From: Comamonadaceae bacterium
GTDB taxonomy: Bacteria; Pseudomonadota; Gammaproteobacteria; Burkholderiales; Burkholderiaceae_C
NCBI GenBank assembly: GCA_030528485.1
Contig: JAUMYU010000007.1
Coordinates: 1-55,782, forward strand
Reading direction: 5' to 3'
Length of the DNA: 55,782 nucleotides
A model generated the notes under the pieces. That model saw only the letters and a list, made by a program, of their open reading frames with translations, ran no database searches and was not told where the DNA came from. Within the stretch, counting starts at the first letter, position 1. Every line of letters begins with the position of its first letter. Shown piece by piece: positions 45,278 to 54,917 of this stretch. The translations under genes were made by a program, and so were the position numbers.

Positions 45278-46045
45278 ATGACTGCGTTCCAACCCGCCTT
45301 GACTGAAGAAGACCTGCGCCGCAACCTGGCGGCCATTCGCGCGCGCATTGATGCGGCCTGCGCCCGCAGTGGGCGTGACCCGCAGGAAGTGCGCTTGTTG
45401 CCCGTGAGCAAAACGGTGGAAGTCGGGCGCCTGCGCCTGGCTTACGCCGCCGGTGTGCGGGAGATGGGCGAAAACAAAGTGCAGGAAGCCCACGGCAAAT
45501 GGCAGGCCATGCGCGAAACCATGCCCGATTTGCGCTGGTGCCTGATCGGCCATTTGCAAACCAACAAAGCCAGGTTCGTGGCCGAATTCGCCAGCGAATT
45601 CCACGCGCTGGACAGCCTGCGCGTGGCCCAGGCGCTGGATACGCGCTTGCAGGCGCTGGGGCGCAGCCTGGATGTGCTGGTGCAGGTCAACACCTCGGGC
45701 GAGGCAAGCAAATTCGGCTTGGAGCCGGCCGAAGTGCTGCCATTTGTGCAGGCCCTGCCGGCGTTTGGCGCGCTCAAGGTGCGCGGGCTGATGACGCTGG
45801 CCATGCACACCACCGAAGAAGCCCAGGTGCGCCGCTGCTTTGTGCTGCTGCGCCAATTGCGCGAACGCTTGCAGCAAGAGACGGCTTATGGCGGCGCCAT
45901 TGCGCAGCTCTCCATGGGCATGTCGGGCGATTTCGAGTGGGCGGTGGAAGAAGGCTCTACCACCGTGCGCGTGGGCCAGGCCATCTTCGGCGCGCGCGCA
46001 CTGCCCGATTCGCATTACTGGCCCGAAGGCAGCGCGCCAGCCTGA
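45278..46045 (+). CDS. yggS: YggS-family PLP homeostasis protein (PLPBP)
   Basis: A 255-residue single TIM-barrel protein that binds pyridoxal phosphate and maintains PLP and amino acid balance. The PLP lysine is in LLPVSKTVEVG; other landmarks are REMGENKVQEA, LIGHLQTNKA, VQVNTSGEASKFG and the closing SMGMSGDFEWAVEEGST and VRVGQAIFG. The length is normal (E. coli 234). The yggS-yggT-proC association seen elsewhere is not conserved here. Confidence 0.94.
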   Translation: MTAFQPALTEEDLRRNLAAIRARIDAACARSGRDPQEVRLLPVSKTVEVGRLRLAYAAGVREMGENKVQEAHGKWQAMRETMPDLRWCLIGHLQTNKARFVAEFASEFHALDSLRVAQALDTRLQALGRSLDVLVQVNTSGEASKFGLEPAEVLPFVQALPAFGALKVRGLMTLAMHTTEEAQVRRCFVLLRQLRERLQQETAYGGAIAQLSMGMSGDFEWAVEEGSTTVRVGQAIFGARALPDSHYWPEGSAPA

Positions 46046-46066
46046 GCAAAAAGGCCTTTGCATGCT

Positions 46067-46149
46067 TTAAATTGCAATTCAAAAAGAAATAAAATAGCCA
46101 TTTTTAGGCATGATAGTATTGAAGTTGAATTCATATTGATATGTAATTT
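46067..46149 (+). repeat. AT-rich intergenic repeat, copy 13
   Basis: About 83 bp. Left arm AAATTGCAATTCAAAAAGAA, core CATTTTTAGGCATGATAGT, right arm GAATTCATATTGATATGTAA. Located between the yggS-type gene and the MFS gene. Confidence 0.85.
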
Positions 46150-46184
46150 GCTGCATTGGCCAAGCCCGCCGACAACCCGATGCC

Positions 46185-47534
46185 ATGAACGCCCCCAGCT
46201 CCCAATACCTCAGCCCCGCAGCCACCGTGCGCGTGTTCTGCGTGTTTGCGCTGGTGTATTTCCTCTCCACCATGGTGCGGGCCATCATGGCCACGCTGGC
46301 GCCCGAACTCACCGCCGCTTTCGCGCTCGACGATGCGCAACTGGGCCTGCTGGCGGGCAGCTATTTCGTCGGCTTTTCGCTGATGCAAATCCCGCTGGGC
46401 ATGGCGCTTGATCGCTTTGGCCCGCCGCGCACCGCCGTCGTGTTCCTGCTGGTGGCCCTGGCGGGCGGGGTGTTGACCGCCACCGCCCAATCCTTTGCCG
46501 CCATGCTGGCTGGCCGAACCTTGCTGGGACTGGGCCTGGCTGCCGGACTGATGGCGCCCATGGCGGCTTACCGCCGCTGGTTTCGCCCCGCCGCGCAGGT
46601 GCGCTCCAACGCCTGGATGCTCACCGTCGGCTCGCTGGGCATGCTGGCCTCCACCGTCCCGGTGCAATGGCTGCTGCCCCAAATCGGCTGGCGCGGCGTG
46701 TTCTGGTTGTGGACGGGGCTGGCGCTGCTGGCCTGGCTGGGCTTGCTGCTGTGGATTCCGCGTTGGCAGCACAACGCAGTGGCAGATCACGCAGCAGTGG
46801 GTAGCAGGGCAGCGGGCAACGGAGCTGTGGGCAATGGGGCAGGGCAGGGCGGCGCTGCGGCAGGCGAGGCCACGCCGCCTGCTGCGCCGCGCCCGCCCAC
46901 GCTGCGCGCCATCCTCAAAGGCTATGGCACGGTGCTGCTGGACAAACGCTTTCTCAGCGTCGCGCCAGTGGGCTTTTTTGGCTACGGCGCGATGTTTGCC
47001 ATGCTGACGCTGTGGATCGGCCCCTGGCTGCGCGAGGTGCATGGCGCCAATGCGCAGCAAGTGGCCTCCGGCCTGTTTGCGATCAATATGGGCATGATGG
47101 CGGCCTTTTTCCTCTGGGGCGTCATGGCGCCCAGGCTGGAGCGGCGCGGCTTGCAACTGGAGCCGCTGGTGCTGGTGACCATGCTCACCGGGCTGGCGCT
47201 GTTGCCGCTGGTGTTGTGGCAGGGCGAGCGCGCGGGCTGGCTGCATTGGGCGGTGTATTGCATGAGCCTGTCGGGCTTTTCGCTGGTGCAGCCCAAGCTG
47301 GCCCAGCACTTTCCCGGCCATTTGGCGGGCCGGGCGCTGACGGCGTTCAATCTGACGATTTTTGCTGGCGGCTTTTTCCTGCAATGGGGCGTAGGCGCAG
47401 CCATCAATGCCTTTGGCCAGGCGGGGTTTGAGCGCGTGGCCGCGTTCCAAATCGCGCTGATGCTGATGTGGGCATGCAAGCTGGCCGCGCTGGGGTGGTT
47501 TTTGCGCTTTCGCCATGTGGCAGCGCAGCCATAA
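46185..47534 (+). CDS. MFS transporter
   Basis: A 449-residue major facilitator with 12 predicted helices. Motif A-like loop GMALDRFGPPRTA follows helix 2; TLLGLGLAAGLMAPMAAYRRW in helix 4-5 resembles anion/sugar-phosphate antiporters. A central loop of about 40 residues (GNGAVGNGAGQGGAAAGEA) is Gly/Ala-rich and low complexity. The substrate cannot be assigned. ATG 46185 follows an AT-rich repeat; the ribosome site is weak. It precedes the PTS EIIA gene by 9 bases, so the two may be co-transcribed. Confidence 0.88.
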   Translation: MNAPSSQYLSPAATVRVFCVFALVYFLSTMVRAIMATLAPELTAAFALDDAQLGLLAGSYFVGFSLMQIPLGMALDRFGPPRTAVVFLLVALAGGVLTATAQSFAAMLAGRTLLGLGLAAGLMAPMAAYRRWFRPAAQVRSNAWMLTVGSLGMLASTVPVQWLLPQIGWRGVFWLWTGLALLAWLGLLLWIPRWQHNAVADHAAVGSRAAGNGAVGNGAGQGGAAAGEATPPAAPRPPTLRAILKGYGTVLLDKRFLSVAPVGFFGYGAMFAMLTLWIGPWLREVHGANAQQVASGLFAINMGMMAAFFLWGVMAPRLERRGLQLEPLVLVTMLTGLALLPLVLWQGERAGWLHWAVYCMSLSGFSLVQPKLAQHFPGHLAGRALTAFNLTIFAGGFFLQWGVGAAINAFGQAGFERVAAFQIALMLMWACKLAALGWFLRFRHVAAQP

Positions 47535-47543
47535 TCGCCCGCC

Positions 47544-47954
47544 ATGACCCTTTGCCGTATTTTCATCGTCGCCCATGCGCCGCTGGCCTCGGCGCTCAAA
47601 GCCTGCGCAGAACATGTGTTCCCTGACGCGGCCGCCGATGTGCGGGCGCTAGACGTGCTGCCCGGGCACGACGCCACCTTCTGGCAGGCGCAGGCCGATG
47701 CCCTGCTGGGGCTGGGCCAGCCTGGGCCTGCACCCGTTTTGCTGCTCACCGACATCATTGGCGCTACGCCGTACAACGTGGCGTGCGCCCTGGCGGCGCA
47801 TGCGGCTCAGGCGGGCCTGCTTGCCTGCGTGCTCACGGGCGCCAACCTGCCCATGCTGCTGCGCGCCATCACCTACCGGCACGAAAGCCTGCCCGATTTG
47901 GCCGAGCGCGCCAGCAGCGGGGCCGTGCAAGCCATTACCTGCATCCAGCCATGA
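47544..47954 (+). CDS. PTS EIIA component of the mannose family (soluble, regulatory)
   Basis: 136 residues, a single EIIA-Man fold. The phosphorylated His is His11 in FIVAHAPLASAL, then DIIGATPYNVACAL near the middle. There is no EIIB, EIIC or EIID in the window, so this is a soluble phosphorelay partner, as in Cupriavidus, where EIIA-HPr-EI controls polymer and carbon storage. The stop overlaps the HPr start by four bases (ATGA), showing tight coupling. Confidence 0.9.
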   Translation: MTLCRIFIVAHAPLASALKACAEHVFPDAAADVRALDVLPGHDATFWQAQADALLGLGQPGPAPVLLLTDIIGATPYNVACALAAHAAQAGLLACVLTGANLPMLLRAITYRHESLPDLAERASSGAVQAITCIQP

Positions 47955-48220
47955 TCCAAACCCAAACCACCATCGTCAACAAACTGGGCCTGCACGCGCG
48001 CGCTTCGGCCAAGCTGACCAAACTGGCGGGCAGCTTCGAGAGCCAGGTGTGGATGAGCCGCAATGGCCGCCGCGTCAATGCCAAAAGCATCATGGGCGTG
48101 ATGATGCTGGCCGCGGGCAAGGGCGCTGAAGTCGGGCTGGAAACCGATGGCCCCGACGAGGCCCAGGCCATGCAGGCGCTGCTGGAGCTGATTGCCGACC
48201 GCTTCGGGGAGGGCGAATGA
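47951..48220 (+). CDS. ptsH: Phosphocarrier protein HPr
   Basis: 89 residues. The catalytic His15 is in LGLHARASAKL and the regulatory Ser46 in NAKSIMGVMML, so both the phosphotransfer and the HprK site are present. It receives phosphate from EI and passes it to EIIA. The ATG overlaps the EIIA stop. EI follows 79 bases downstream, starting a normal EIIA-HPr-EI order. Confidence 0.95.
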   Translation: MIQTQTTIVNKLGLHARASAKLTKLAGSFESQVWMSRNGRRVNAKSIMGVMMLAAGKGAEVGLETDGPDEAQAMQALLELIADRFGEGE

Positions 48221-48299
48221 TGGCGGCCCCCACCCGTTGCCTTGCTCCCCTTGTTCCCTTCGGGCGGCCTGCGTGCGGCACACGCTCCAAGGGGTTGCC

Positions 48300-50108
48300 A
48301 TGAGTGCGCACAACATCCGCCTGGCAGGCATTGCCGTTTCGCGCGGCATCGTCATTGGCCGCGCGTTGACGCTGGCGCGCGCGCCCTTGCAGGTTGAGCA
48401 CCACATCATCCCCGGCGCGCAGGTGCCTGCCGAGCTGGAACGCTTGCAGCGCGGCTTTGACCTGGCCATTGGCGAGTTGCGGCGCGTGCAGCAGGGTCTT
48501 GCCGATGAGGCCGCCTACGCCGACTTGCACACCTTGCTGGACGCCCACGCCATGCTGCTGGAGGACGAAACCTTGCAGCAAGGCGCGGCCCACTATGTGC
48601 GCGAACGCCACTACAACGCCGAATGGGCCTTGATGGAGCAATTGGCCGAACTCTCGCGCGATTTCGACGCCATGGACGACAGCTACCTGCGCGAGCGCAA
48701 GGCCGATCTGGAGCAGCTCGTGGCGCGCGTGCTGCAATGCATGCGCCTGGCCCCCGGCGTGGCGCCGCCGCCCATGACGGTGCTGCCCAGCGGCGCCGAT
48801 GCCAGCCTGGATGTCACCAGCCTGCCGCCCCGGCCGCGCGATGCGCTACCGCAAATCGTCGTCGCCCACGATTTGGCGCCTGCGGACATGCTGCACTTTC
48901 GCCGGGGCATGTTTGCAGGCTTTGTCACCGATGCGGGCAGCAAAGCCTCGCACACCGCCATCGTGGCGCGCAGCCTGGATATTCCCGCCGTCGTCGGCAT
49001 GAAAGACGCCAGCGCGCGCATCGCCCACAACGATTTGCTCATCGTGCATGCCGATGCGGGCCTGGTTATCCTCAATCCCGATGAAGCCACCCTGCAAACC
49101 TACCGCGGCTTGCAGGCGCAGATGCTCCAGGAGCGCCAGCGCCAGCAGCGCCTGCGTTACACCCCCGCCATCACCCGCGATGGCTGCCAGATCGAGCTGC
49201 TGGCCAACGTCGAGCTGCCCGCCGATTGCGAAGCCGCCGTGGCCGCCGGGGCTGTGGGGGTGGGGCTGTTTCGCAGCGAATTTCTTTTTCTGGGCCGCCA
49301 CGACAGCCTGCCCGGCGAGGAGGAGCAATACCGCGCCTATCGCGCCGCCATCCAGGCCATGCAGGGCCTGCCGGTCACCATCCGCACCATCGATATTGGC
49401 GCGGACAAGCTGCTGGAGGTCTGCGGCCACGCACTGCCCAGCCAGGAGCAATCTGCGCTCGGGCTGCGCGCCATCCGCTGGAGTCTGGCCAACCCCGAGC
49501 TGTTTCGCACCCAGTTGCGCGCCCTGTTGCGCGCCGCCATGCACGGGCCGCTGAACATCCTGTTCCCCATGCTGTCCCAAATGGGCGAAGTGCGCCAGAC
49601 GCTGGAGCTGCTGGAGCAAGCCCGCGAGGAGCTGCGCGCGCGCAACGTGGAATTTGGCCCCGTGCGCCTGGGCGCGATGGTGGAGGTGCCCGCCGCCGCC
49701 CTGATGCTGCGGCAGTTTTTGCCGCACTTCGACTTCATCTCCATCGGCAGCAACGATCTGGCCCAATACACCCTTGCGGTCGATCGCGCCCAGGCCAGCG
49801 TGGCGCATTTGTTTGATGCCACCCACCCCGCCGTGCTGCATCTGATCGCCAACGTCATCGCCCAATGCAAGGCCGAGGGCAAATCCGTCTGCCTGTGCGG
49901 CGAAATCGCGGGTGATCCGCACATCACCCACCTGCTGCTGGGCCTGGGCTTGCAATCCTTCTCCATGAACCCGGCCCAACTGCTGGCCGTCAAGGAGCGC
50001 ATTCTCCAGGCCGATACCGGCGTGCTCGCGCCCTGGGCGCAGCAGGTGCTGGAGCTGGAGGACACCCAGGCGGCGCTGGAGCCATCTGGCCAGTGGGTAA
50101 CTTTTTGA
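48300..50108 (+). CDS. ptsI: PTS enzyme I
   Basis: A 602-residue PEP-protein phosphotransferase that starts the phosphorelay. The phospho-His is His218 in GSKASHTAIVARS; the HPr-binding helical domain occupies residues about 20-150; the C-terminal PEP-binding barrel has GLFRSEFLFL, ALGLRAIRWSL, GAMVEVPAAAL, SIGSNDLAQYT and the active Cys in VCLCGEIAGD. The ATG at 48300 fits the family N-terminus. Length is slightly above E. coli (575). An AT-rich repeat follows. Confidence 0.95.
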   Translation: MSAHNIRLAGIAVSRGIVIGRALTLARAPLQVEHHIIPGAQVPAELERLQRGFDLAIGELRRVQQGLADEAAYADLHTLLDAHAMLLEDETLQQGAAHYVRERHYNAEWALMEQLAELSRDFDAMDDSYLRERKADLEQLVARVLQCMRLAPGVAPPPMTVLPSGADASLDVTSLPPRPRDALPQIVVAHDLAPADMLHFRRGMFAGFVTDAGSKASHTAIVARSLDIPAVVGMKDASARIAHNDLLIVHADAGLVILNPDEATLQTYRGLQAQMLQERQRQQRLRYTPAITRDGCQIELLANVELPADCEAAVAAGAVGVGLFRSEFLFLGRHDSLPGEEEQYRAYRAAIQAMQGLPVTIRTIDIGADKLLEVCGHALPSQEQSALGLRAIRWSLANPELFRTQLRALLRAAMHGPLNILFPMLSQMGEVRQTLELLEQAREELRARNVEFGPVRLGAMVEVPAAALMLRQFLPHFDFISIGSNDLAQYTLAVDRAQASVAHLFDATHPAVLHLIANVIAQCKAEGKSVCLCGEIAGDPHITHLLLGLGLQSFSMNPAQLLAVKERILQADTGVLAPWAQQVLELEDTQAALEPSGQWVTF

Positions 50109-50110
50109 AG

Positions 50111-50191
50111 TTTTTATCAATCAATAGGCAAAAAAACTACCTTGTTTAGGCAAGTGTATCAATAAGGTGATTTTACATTGATTTGTAAAAT
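50111..50191 (+). repeat. AT-rich intergenic repeat, copy 14
   Basis: About 81 bp between convergent ptsI and pabBC. Left arm TTTATCAATCAATAGGCAAA, core CCTTGTTTAGGCAAGTGTATC, right arm ATTTTACATTGATTTGTAAA. Confidence 0.88.
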
Positions 50192-50215
50192 ATGTTGCGC
50201 GCCCTTTGGTGGAAT

Positions 50216-52123
50216 TTAGGGCATGGCATGGCGGCCGGGCGTGCACTGCGCGGGTAGCAACCCCTGGAAGGCGTTGGTGACGGCGATGGCTTCGGCGCGG
50301 GCCAGGTCCTGGCGGGTCAGGCGTGCGGTGCGGACGCTGTTGGCGCCCAGATAGGCGGCGGGGTCGGCCAGGACGGCGCGGCGCATCACGCCGTCGAGGA
50401 TGTCCAGCTCCAGCGCGGGCGTGTGCCATTGGCCGTCCAGGCGCACAAAGACGTTGCAAATGCCCCCTTCGAGCAGGTGGCCGCTGGTGTTGAAAAACAG
50501 GCTGTCGAAAGCGCCCTGGGCCGTGGCGTTTTGGCGGCCCAGGTCGTAGTGGGCGCGGTGGGAGGTTTTGAAGCGGCGCAAGAAATCGCGCTCGGGCAGC
50601 GGCTCGGGGGCGATCAGCAGGCGCACGGGGCGTTGCGTGCTGGCGCTGGCCAGAGTGGCGGGGCGAAAGCGCAGTTCGTAGCGGCCATCAGGGAAGTATT
50701 CGATACGCAGGGCTTGCGGCGTTTGCGGCGCGGGCGCGCTGGCGGCGAGGCTTTGGGCTTGTTCCCACAGGTGCGGCGGCACAGGGGGGAACCGCAGGGC
50801 GCGGGCGCTGTCCGCCAGCCGCTGGCGGTGCAGGGGCAGCAGGGGGCAATGGCCGTGCTCGGCGCGCAGGGTTTCGATCAGGCTGAACTGGGGCGGCAGC
50901 TCGCGCAGAAAGCGGCTTTTCCATTGGCATTCGCGCCATTCGTCGGCGGGGTCGCTGTCGGCGACGATGCCGCTGCCAACGCCGAAATCGCCTTCATACA
51001 GGCCATCGGCGCGCGGGTGCAGTTGCAAGGTGCGGATGGCGACGTTGAGCGCGCCCTGGCAGCCCAGCGGGTTGTCGGCAGGGGCCAGATGCCCGACGCT
51101 GCCGGTGTAAATGCCGCGCGGGGCGGCTTCGAGGGCGCGGATTTTCTCCATGCTCATGCGCTTGGGCGCGCCGGTGATGGAGCCACAGGGGAAGGTGGCG
51201 CGCAGCAGCTCGGCCAAGCGCGTGCCGGGGCGCGGGCGGGCCTGGATGCGGCTGGTCATTTGCCAGACGGGGCCGTAGGGGGCGACGTGAAAGAGCAGGG
51301 GCGCGGCGACGCTGCCGTATTCGGCGATGCGGCCCAGGTCGTTGCGCAGCAAGTCCACGATCATGACGTTTTCGGCGCGGTTTTTGCTGTCTTGCGCCAG
51401 GGTCTGGGCGTGTTGCCGGTCGCGCTCGGGGTCGTGCAAATCGCGCGCGGCCGTGCCTTTCATCGGCTCGGTTTCGATCAGGCCGTCGGGCTGGATGCGC
51501 AGAAACAGCTCAGGGGAAAAGCCCAGCGTCCACACCGGCGGGGCGGGTTGCAAGGGGGCTTGTGCGCAGGCTTGCGCAGCGCCGGGCAGGCGGGCGAGCA
51601 GCCCATAGGGCACGGGTTGCTGCTGGCGCAGGCGGCGGTAGAGGGCGGCGGGATGGCCGTAGCTGCGCACCTGGGCGCGGGTGGTGTAGTTGATTTGATA
51701 AACCTCGCCTTGCGCAATGGCGGCTTGCACCTGGGCGACGTGGGCGCGATAGCTGGCTTCGTCGATGCCATCGGCCCAGGCGCACAGGCCCGCCGGGGCA
51801 TGGCCGCCAGCTTGCTCCAGCCACTGCGCGAGGGCGGCATGCTGAAGCGGACTGGCCTGGGCGAACCAGTGGAGCTGGGCGCAGACGTGGCTGTCTGGCA
51901 GGTGTTGCAGGGCCTGGCCCCATTCGTAGGGCAGCCAGAGAAAGGCGTGCCAGCCTTGCGCCCAGCCGTGGTGCAGTTGGGCATCCAGGCCGTCCAGCTC
52001 CGCCGCGCCGAAGGTGTGCGTGCTGCGCCAATCCCATAGCAGGCGGGCCTGGTTGCAGGTGGCGTCGTCGAGCAAGACGAAGGGCGTGGCATCGGGCAGG
52101 GCCGGGGTTTGCAGATTTTCCAT
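50216..52123 (-). CDS. pabBC: Aminodeoxychorismate synthase component I fused to aminodeoxychorismate lyase
   Basis: 635 residues with two folate-pathway activities. Residues about 1-380 are PabB (DEASYRAHVAQVQAAIAQGEVY, here shortened: VAQVQAAIAQGEVYQINYT; PMKGTAARD; NRAENVMIVDLLRNDLGRI; FPCGSITGAPKRM; GDFGVGSGIVADS). Residues about 400-635 are PabC, a PLP lyase, with the lysine in RFKTSHRAHYD, LFFNTSGHLLEGGICNVF and the ending DGVMRRAVL. Together they turn chorismate and glutamine-derived ammonia into p-aminobenzoate. Such fusions are common in betaproteobacteria. PabA is not in the window. The start ATG (52123) abuts an AT-rich repeat. Confidence 0.95.
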   Translation of the reverse strand: MENLQTPALPDATPFVLLDDATCNQARLLWDWRSTHTFGAAELDGLDAQLHHGWAQGWHAFLWLPYEWGQALQHLPDSHVCAQLHWFAQASPLQHAALAQWLEQAGGHAPAGLCAWADGIDEASYRAHVAQVQAAIAQGEVYQINYTTRAQVRSYGHPAALYRRLRQQQPVPYGLLARLPGAAQACAQAPLQPAPPVWTLGFSPELFLRIQPDGLIETEPMKGTAARDLHDPERDRQHAQTLAQDSKNRAENVMIVDLLRNDLGRIAEYGSVAAPLLFHVAPYGPVWQMTSRIQARPRPGTRLAELLRATFPCGSITGAPKRMSMEKIRALEAAPRGIYTGSVGHLAPADNPLGCQGALNVAIRTLQLHPRADGLYEGDFGVGSGIVADSDPADEWRECQWKSRFLRELPPQFSLIETLRAEHGHCPLLPLHRQRLADSARALRFPPVPPHLWEQAQSLAASAPAPQTPQALRIEYFPDGRYELRFRPATLASASTQRPVRLLIAPEPLPERDFLRRFKTSHRAHYDLGRQNATAQGAFDSLFFNTSGHLLEGGICNVFVRLDGQWHTPALELDILDGVMRRAVLADPAAYLGANSVRTARLTRQDLARAEAIAVTNAFQGLLPAQCTPGRHAMP

Positions 52124-52196
52124 TTCAATGTATTTTTCGTTTTATTTGTATGTTGCCGAAATGGGTTGATTTTGTTTCTTTTGATTGGTTATTTAT
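52124..52196 (-). repeat. AT-rich intergenic repeat, copy 15 (reverse orientation)
   Basis: About 73 bp. Left arm ATTTCAATGTATTTTTCG, right arm TTGTTTCTTTTGATTGGTTA. The core on the minus strand is CCCATTTCGGCAACATAC. It starts next to the pabBC start codon and lies just below the yidC terminator. Confidence 0.72.
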
Positions 52197-52198
52197 AG

Positions 52199-52221
52199 AA
52201 AAAAGCCGCCTGGCAGGCGGC
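52199..52221 (-). terminator. yidC: Intrinsic terminator of the yidC transcript
   Basis: On the minus strand, GCCGCC and GGCGGC flank a five-base loop and are followed by TTTTTT (52204-52199). The stem lies at 52205-52221, 22 bases after the yidC stop. Confidence 0.88.
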
Positions 52222-52242
52222 TTCGGGTAGGGCGCAGGGCGT

Positions 52243-53925
52243 TTATTTGAACTTGGGCAGGTTGAACTGCGGCGGCACGCCCATGCGGGTGTTGATGATC
52301 CACTGCTGCACGATGGAGAGGATGTTGTTGGTCAACCAGTACAGCACCAGGCCCGCCGGGAAGAAGAAGAACATCACGCTGAATGCCAGCGGCATGATCC
52401 ACATCATCTTGGCCTGCATGGGGTCGGGCGGGACGGGGTTGAGCGCCACTTGCAGCAGGGACGAAACCGTCATCAGCAGCGGCAGGATGAAGTACGGATC
52501 GGGCGCGGCCAGATCGTTCACCCAGCCAATCCAGGGCGCATGGCGCATTTCCACGCTGGAGAGCAGCACCCAGTACAGGGCGATGAAGAAGGGCATCTGG
52601 ATAAGGATGGGCAGGCAGCCGCCGAAGGGGTTGACCTTCTCCTCGCGGTAGATGCGCATCATCTCCACCTGCATTTGCTGGGGGTTGTCCTTGTAGCGTT
52701 CGCGCAGTTGCTGGATGCGCGGGCCGATGGCCTTCATCTTGGCCATGCTGGCGTAGGCTTTGGCGTTGAGCCAGTAGAAGGCGATCTTGAGCACCACCAC
52801 CAGCGCGACGATGGCCCAGCCCCAGTTGCCCAGCAGGTTGTGCAACTGGTCCAGCAGCCAGTACAGCGGCTTGGCCAGCACCTTGAACATGCCGTAGTCC
52901 TTGACCAGCTCCAGGCCGGGGGTGATGCCTTCGAGGTTTTTCTCGATCTGCGGGCCCGCGTAGAAGATGGATTCAACCGCTTGCGATTGCCCGGGCGCAA
53001 CGGTGGCAAAGGGGGTGGTCTGCCCGACGGAATACAAATTCGGGCCCAGGCGGTTGACGTAGTTGGTGCGCTGGATGCCGTCGCGCAAGATCCAGGCGGA
53101 GGCAAAGTAGTGCTGCACCATGGCCACGTAGCCCGTGTCGGTGGTTTTCTCGAAGTTGTCTTTCTTGTTGTTGATGTCTTCGAAGCTGACTTTCTGGAAC
53201 TTCTCCGCATCGCTGTAAACCGCCGGCCCGGTGTAGGTGCCCGCAAACATCACACCGCCATCGACCAGGCCGCCATCGCGGGTGATCTGCTCGTAAAGCT
53301 GGGTGGTGACGGGCGCTTGGCTATGGTTGATGACTTCATGGCGCACATGCGCGTCGTAATGGCCGCGCTTGAACGTCCAGGTCTTCACGAGCCGGACGCC
53401 GTTTTGCACGGGCGATTCAAAGCGCACTTGCAGCTCGTTTTGCCCGTCCGCCAAGCTCAAAGGGCCTTCAGCCAGCGTCATCAAAGTCTGATGGTTGGGC
53501 AGGCTGCCGCCAGTCAAGCCGGTCTCGGCCACATAGGTGTGGTCGCCACGGCGGTCGAGCAACACGACATTGCCATCACGCGCATCGTTGTCGTATTGCA
53601 GCAATTGCACACGGTTGAGCGAGCCGCCCTGGGTGCTGAACGTCAAGCGCAGCACATCGGTGCTCACCACCACATCCTCAGCGCCCGCCACGGGCGCTTG
53701 GGCGCTGGCAGGCGGGGCGCTTGTGGCAGCAGCGGCAGGCACGCCAGCGGGAACGGCGCCTTCAGAGGCGGCCGGAGTGGCTTCGGCGCTGGCGGAGGCC
53801 GGGGCCGGGGCCGGCTGCGGGAAAAACAGCGCCGGATTGCCGTTATGGATTTGCCAGCGATCCCACAGCATGATGAGGGAGAAGACAAAAACCACCCACA
53901 AAATGGAGCGACGGATATCGTTCAT
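52243..53925 (-). CDS. yidC: Membrane protein insertase YidC
   Basis: 560 residues, inner membrane insertase that works alone or with SecYEG. The N-terminal helix ([21 protein letters not shown]) is followed by a long periplasmic beta-sandwich domain with an Ala/Pro-rich linker of about 60 residues ([13 protein letters not shown]). The core five helices are at the C-terminus ([19 protein letters not shown], then [21 protein letters not shown], a conserved hydrophilic-groove element, and [14 protein letters not shown]). ATG 53925 fits the family; the stop of yidD overlaps it (ATGA). Confidence 0.96.
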   Translation of the reverse strand: MNDIRRSILWVVFVFSLIMLWDRWQIHNGNPALFFPQPAPAPASASAEATPAASEGAVPAGVPAAAATSAPPASAQAPVAGAEDVVVSTDVLRLTFSTQGGSLNRVQLLQYDNDARDGNVVLLDRRGDHTYVAETGLTGGSLPNHQTLMTLAEGPLSLADGQNELQVRFESPVQNGVRLVKTWTFKRGHYDAHVRHEVINHSQAPVTTQLYEQITRDGGLVDGGVMFAGTYTGPAVYSDAEKFQKVSFEDINNKKDNFEKTTDTGYVAMVQHYFASAWILRDGIQRTNYVNRLGPNLYSVGQTTPFATVAPGQSQAVESIFYAGPQIEKNLEGITPGLELVKDYGMFKVLAKPLYWLLDQLHNLLGNWGWAIVALVVVLKIAFYWLNAKAYASMAKMKAIGPRIQQLRERYKDNPQQMQVEMMRIYREEKVNPFGGCLPILIQMPFFIALYWVLLSSVEMRHAPWIGWVNDLAAPDPYFILPLLMTVSSLLQVALNPVPPDPMQAKMMWIMPLAFSVMFFFFPAGLVLYWLTNNILSIVQQWIINTRMGVPPQFNLPKFK

Positions 53926-54257
53926 GAAGACTTCTCGGACGAGGGGGAAGAAGGGAGGCAATCCTTGCTCTCGGAGGCGAGCAAGCGCGTAAACAGGCGG
54001 CGGTGGCCTCCGGCAGATGGCGTTGCGGGCGGGGGGACAGGATCGCAGCCGCCTTCGCACCAAGGATGACAGCGCGCCAGACGGCACACGGTCAGCCAAC
54101 TGCCACGCGCGGCGCCGTGCTGTTGCAAAGCGTCAATGGCGTACAGAGAGCAAGTAGGCTCAAACCGGCAGCCGCTGCCCAGCCAAGGACTAAGCAGCAG
54201 GCGATAAAGCTTGACCAAGCCGATCAGCCCATCACGGAAGAAGGTGTTAAGCGTCAT
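53922..54257 (-). CDS. yidD: Membrane protein insertion efficiency factor YidD
   Basis: A 111-residue protein, a small amphipathic membrane-associated factor that assists YidC. Family pattern: [33 protein letters not shown], and [16 protein letters not shown], with conserved Cys residues. ATG 54257 overlaps the rnpA stop by four bases. The C-terminal 30 residues are variable. The order rpmH-rnpA-yidD-yidC is conserved in most bacteria. Confidence 0.95.
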   Translation of the reverse strand: MTLNTFFRDGLIGLVKLYRLLLSPWLGSGCRFEPTCSLYAIDALQQHGAARGSWLTVCRLARCHPWCEGGCDPVPPPATPSAGGHRRLFTRLLASESKDCLPSSPSSEKSS

Positions 54258-54841
54258 GGCAGTGGAGCTGTGTGCTGTGAAGGGTCTGGACCAGCTTGAG
54301 GCACGCTTGGGCAAGCAGCAGGAGGCGCAGACGCGAAAGCGCGCGTGAACAGCCGCTGCAATTGCCCACGCACCTGCACGCGCAGCGCATCCGAGGCGGC
54401 GCTGCGCAAAGGCGCGGGCGTTTGGCGGGCTGTGCCGGTTGCTGCTTGCAGGAGGGCGGAGCTGGCTGCTGGCCTGTGCCGCTGGCGCGGGGGGAGCGCC
54501 GGTTCGCGCGGGGCATGAAAGCTCCCGCGCAAGCGCACCAAAATGGCCTGGGCCGGGATAGAGCCAGCGCCATCGCTGCGGCAGTGCTCCAGCGCCACCG
54601 CATAGACCTGCCGACGAATCAGGTTGCGGGTGACCGCGTGGCGCGCCCAACGCTTGGGCAATAAAACCCCCACCCAAAGCGCATCGCGGCGTGCCCCCGC
54701 ACCCCCTGCCAACTGTGCAGCGGGCAAGCTGTGCAGGCAGAAATGAGAGGTCTTGGCCACAGGAAAAACAGCCAGCAGTTGTTGAAACTGCTGGCGTTTT
54801 TTCAAATGGCGCAGGGCCCTGGGCTGTGATGCCTGAGGCAT
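54254..54841 (-). CDS. rnpA: RNase P protein component RnpA (long form)
   Basis: 195 residues, protein subunit of RNase P that binds pre-tRNA 5' leaders. The conserved [19 protein letters not shown] region is present. Family members are usually 110-150 residues; this one carries a Pro/Arg/Ala-rich segment of about 55 residues after [14 protein letters not shown] and a long C-terminal tail. The extra parts lie outside the conserved fold and may be disordered. It overlaps yidD by four bases. The start ATG 54841 fits the family. Confidence 0.88.
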   Translation of the reverse strand: MPQASQPRALRHLKKRQQFQQLLAVFPVAKTSHFCLHSLPAAQLAGGAGARRDALWVGVLLPKRWARHAVTRNLIRRQVYAVALEHCRSDGAGSIPAQAILVRLRGSFHAPREPALPPRQRHRPAASSALLQAATGTARQTPAPLRSAASDALRVQVRGQLQRLFTRAFASAPPAACPSVPQAGPDPSQHTAPLP

Positions 54842-54868
54842 GCGGTAGCACCTCTCCCTGCGTCACCC

Positions 54869-54877
54869 TGTGGATAC
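54869..54877. promoter_or_regulatory. DnaA-box-like site between rnpA and rpmH
   Basis: TGTGGATAC, one mismatch from the DnaA box TGTGGATAA. A single site; chance cannot be excluded. Confidence 0.3.
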
Positions 54878-54917
54878 GATGCGGGATGCGCGCGGTAGGG
54901 GCAGCAAGGGCAACGGC

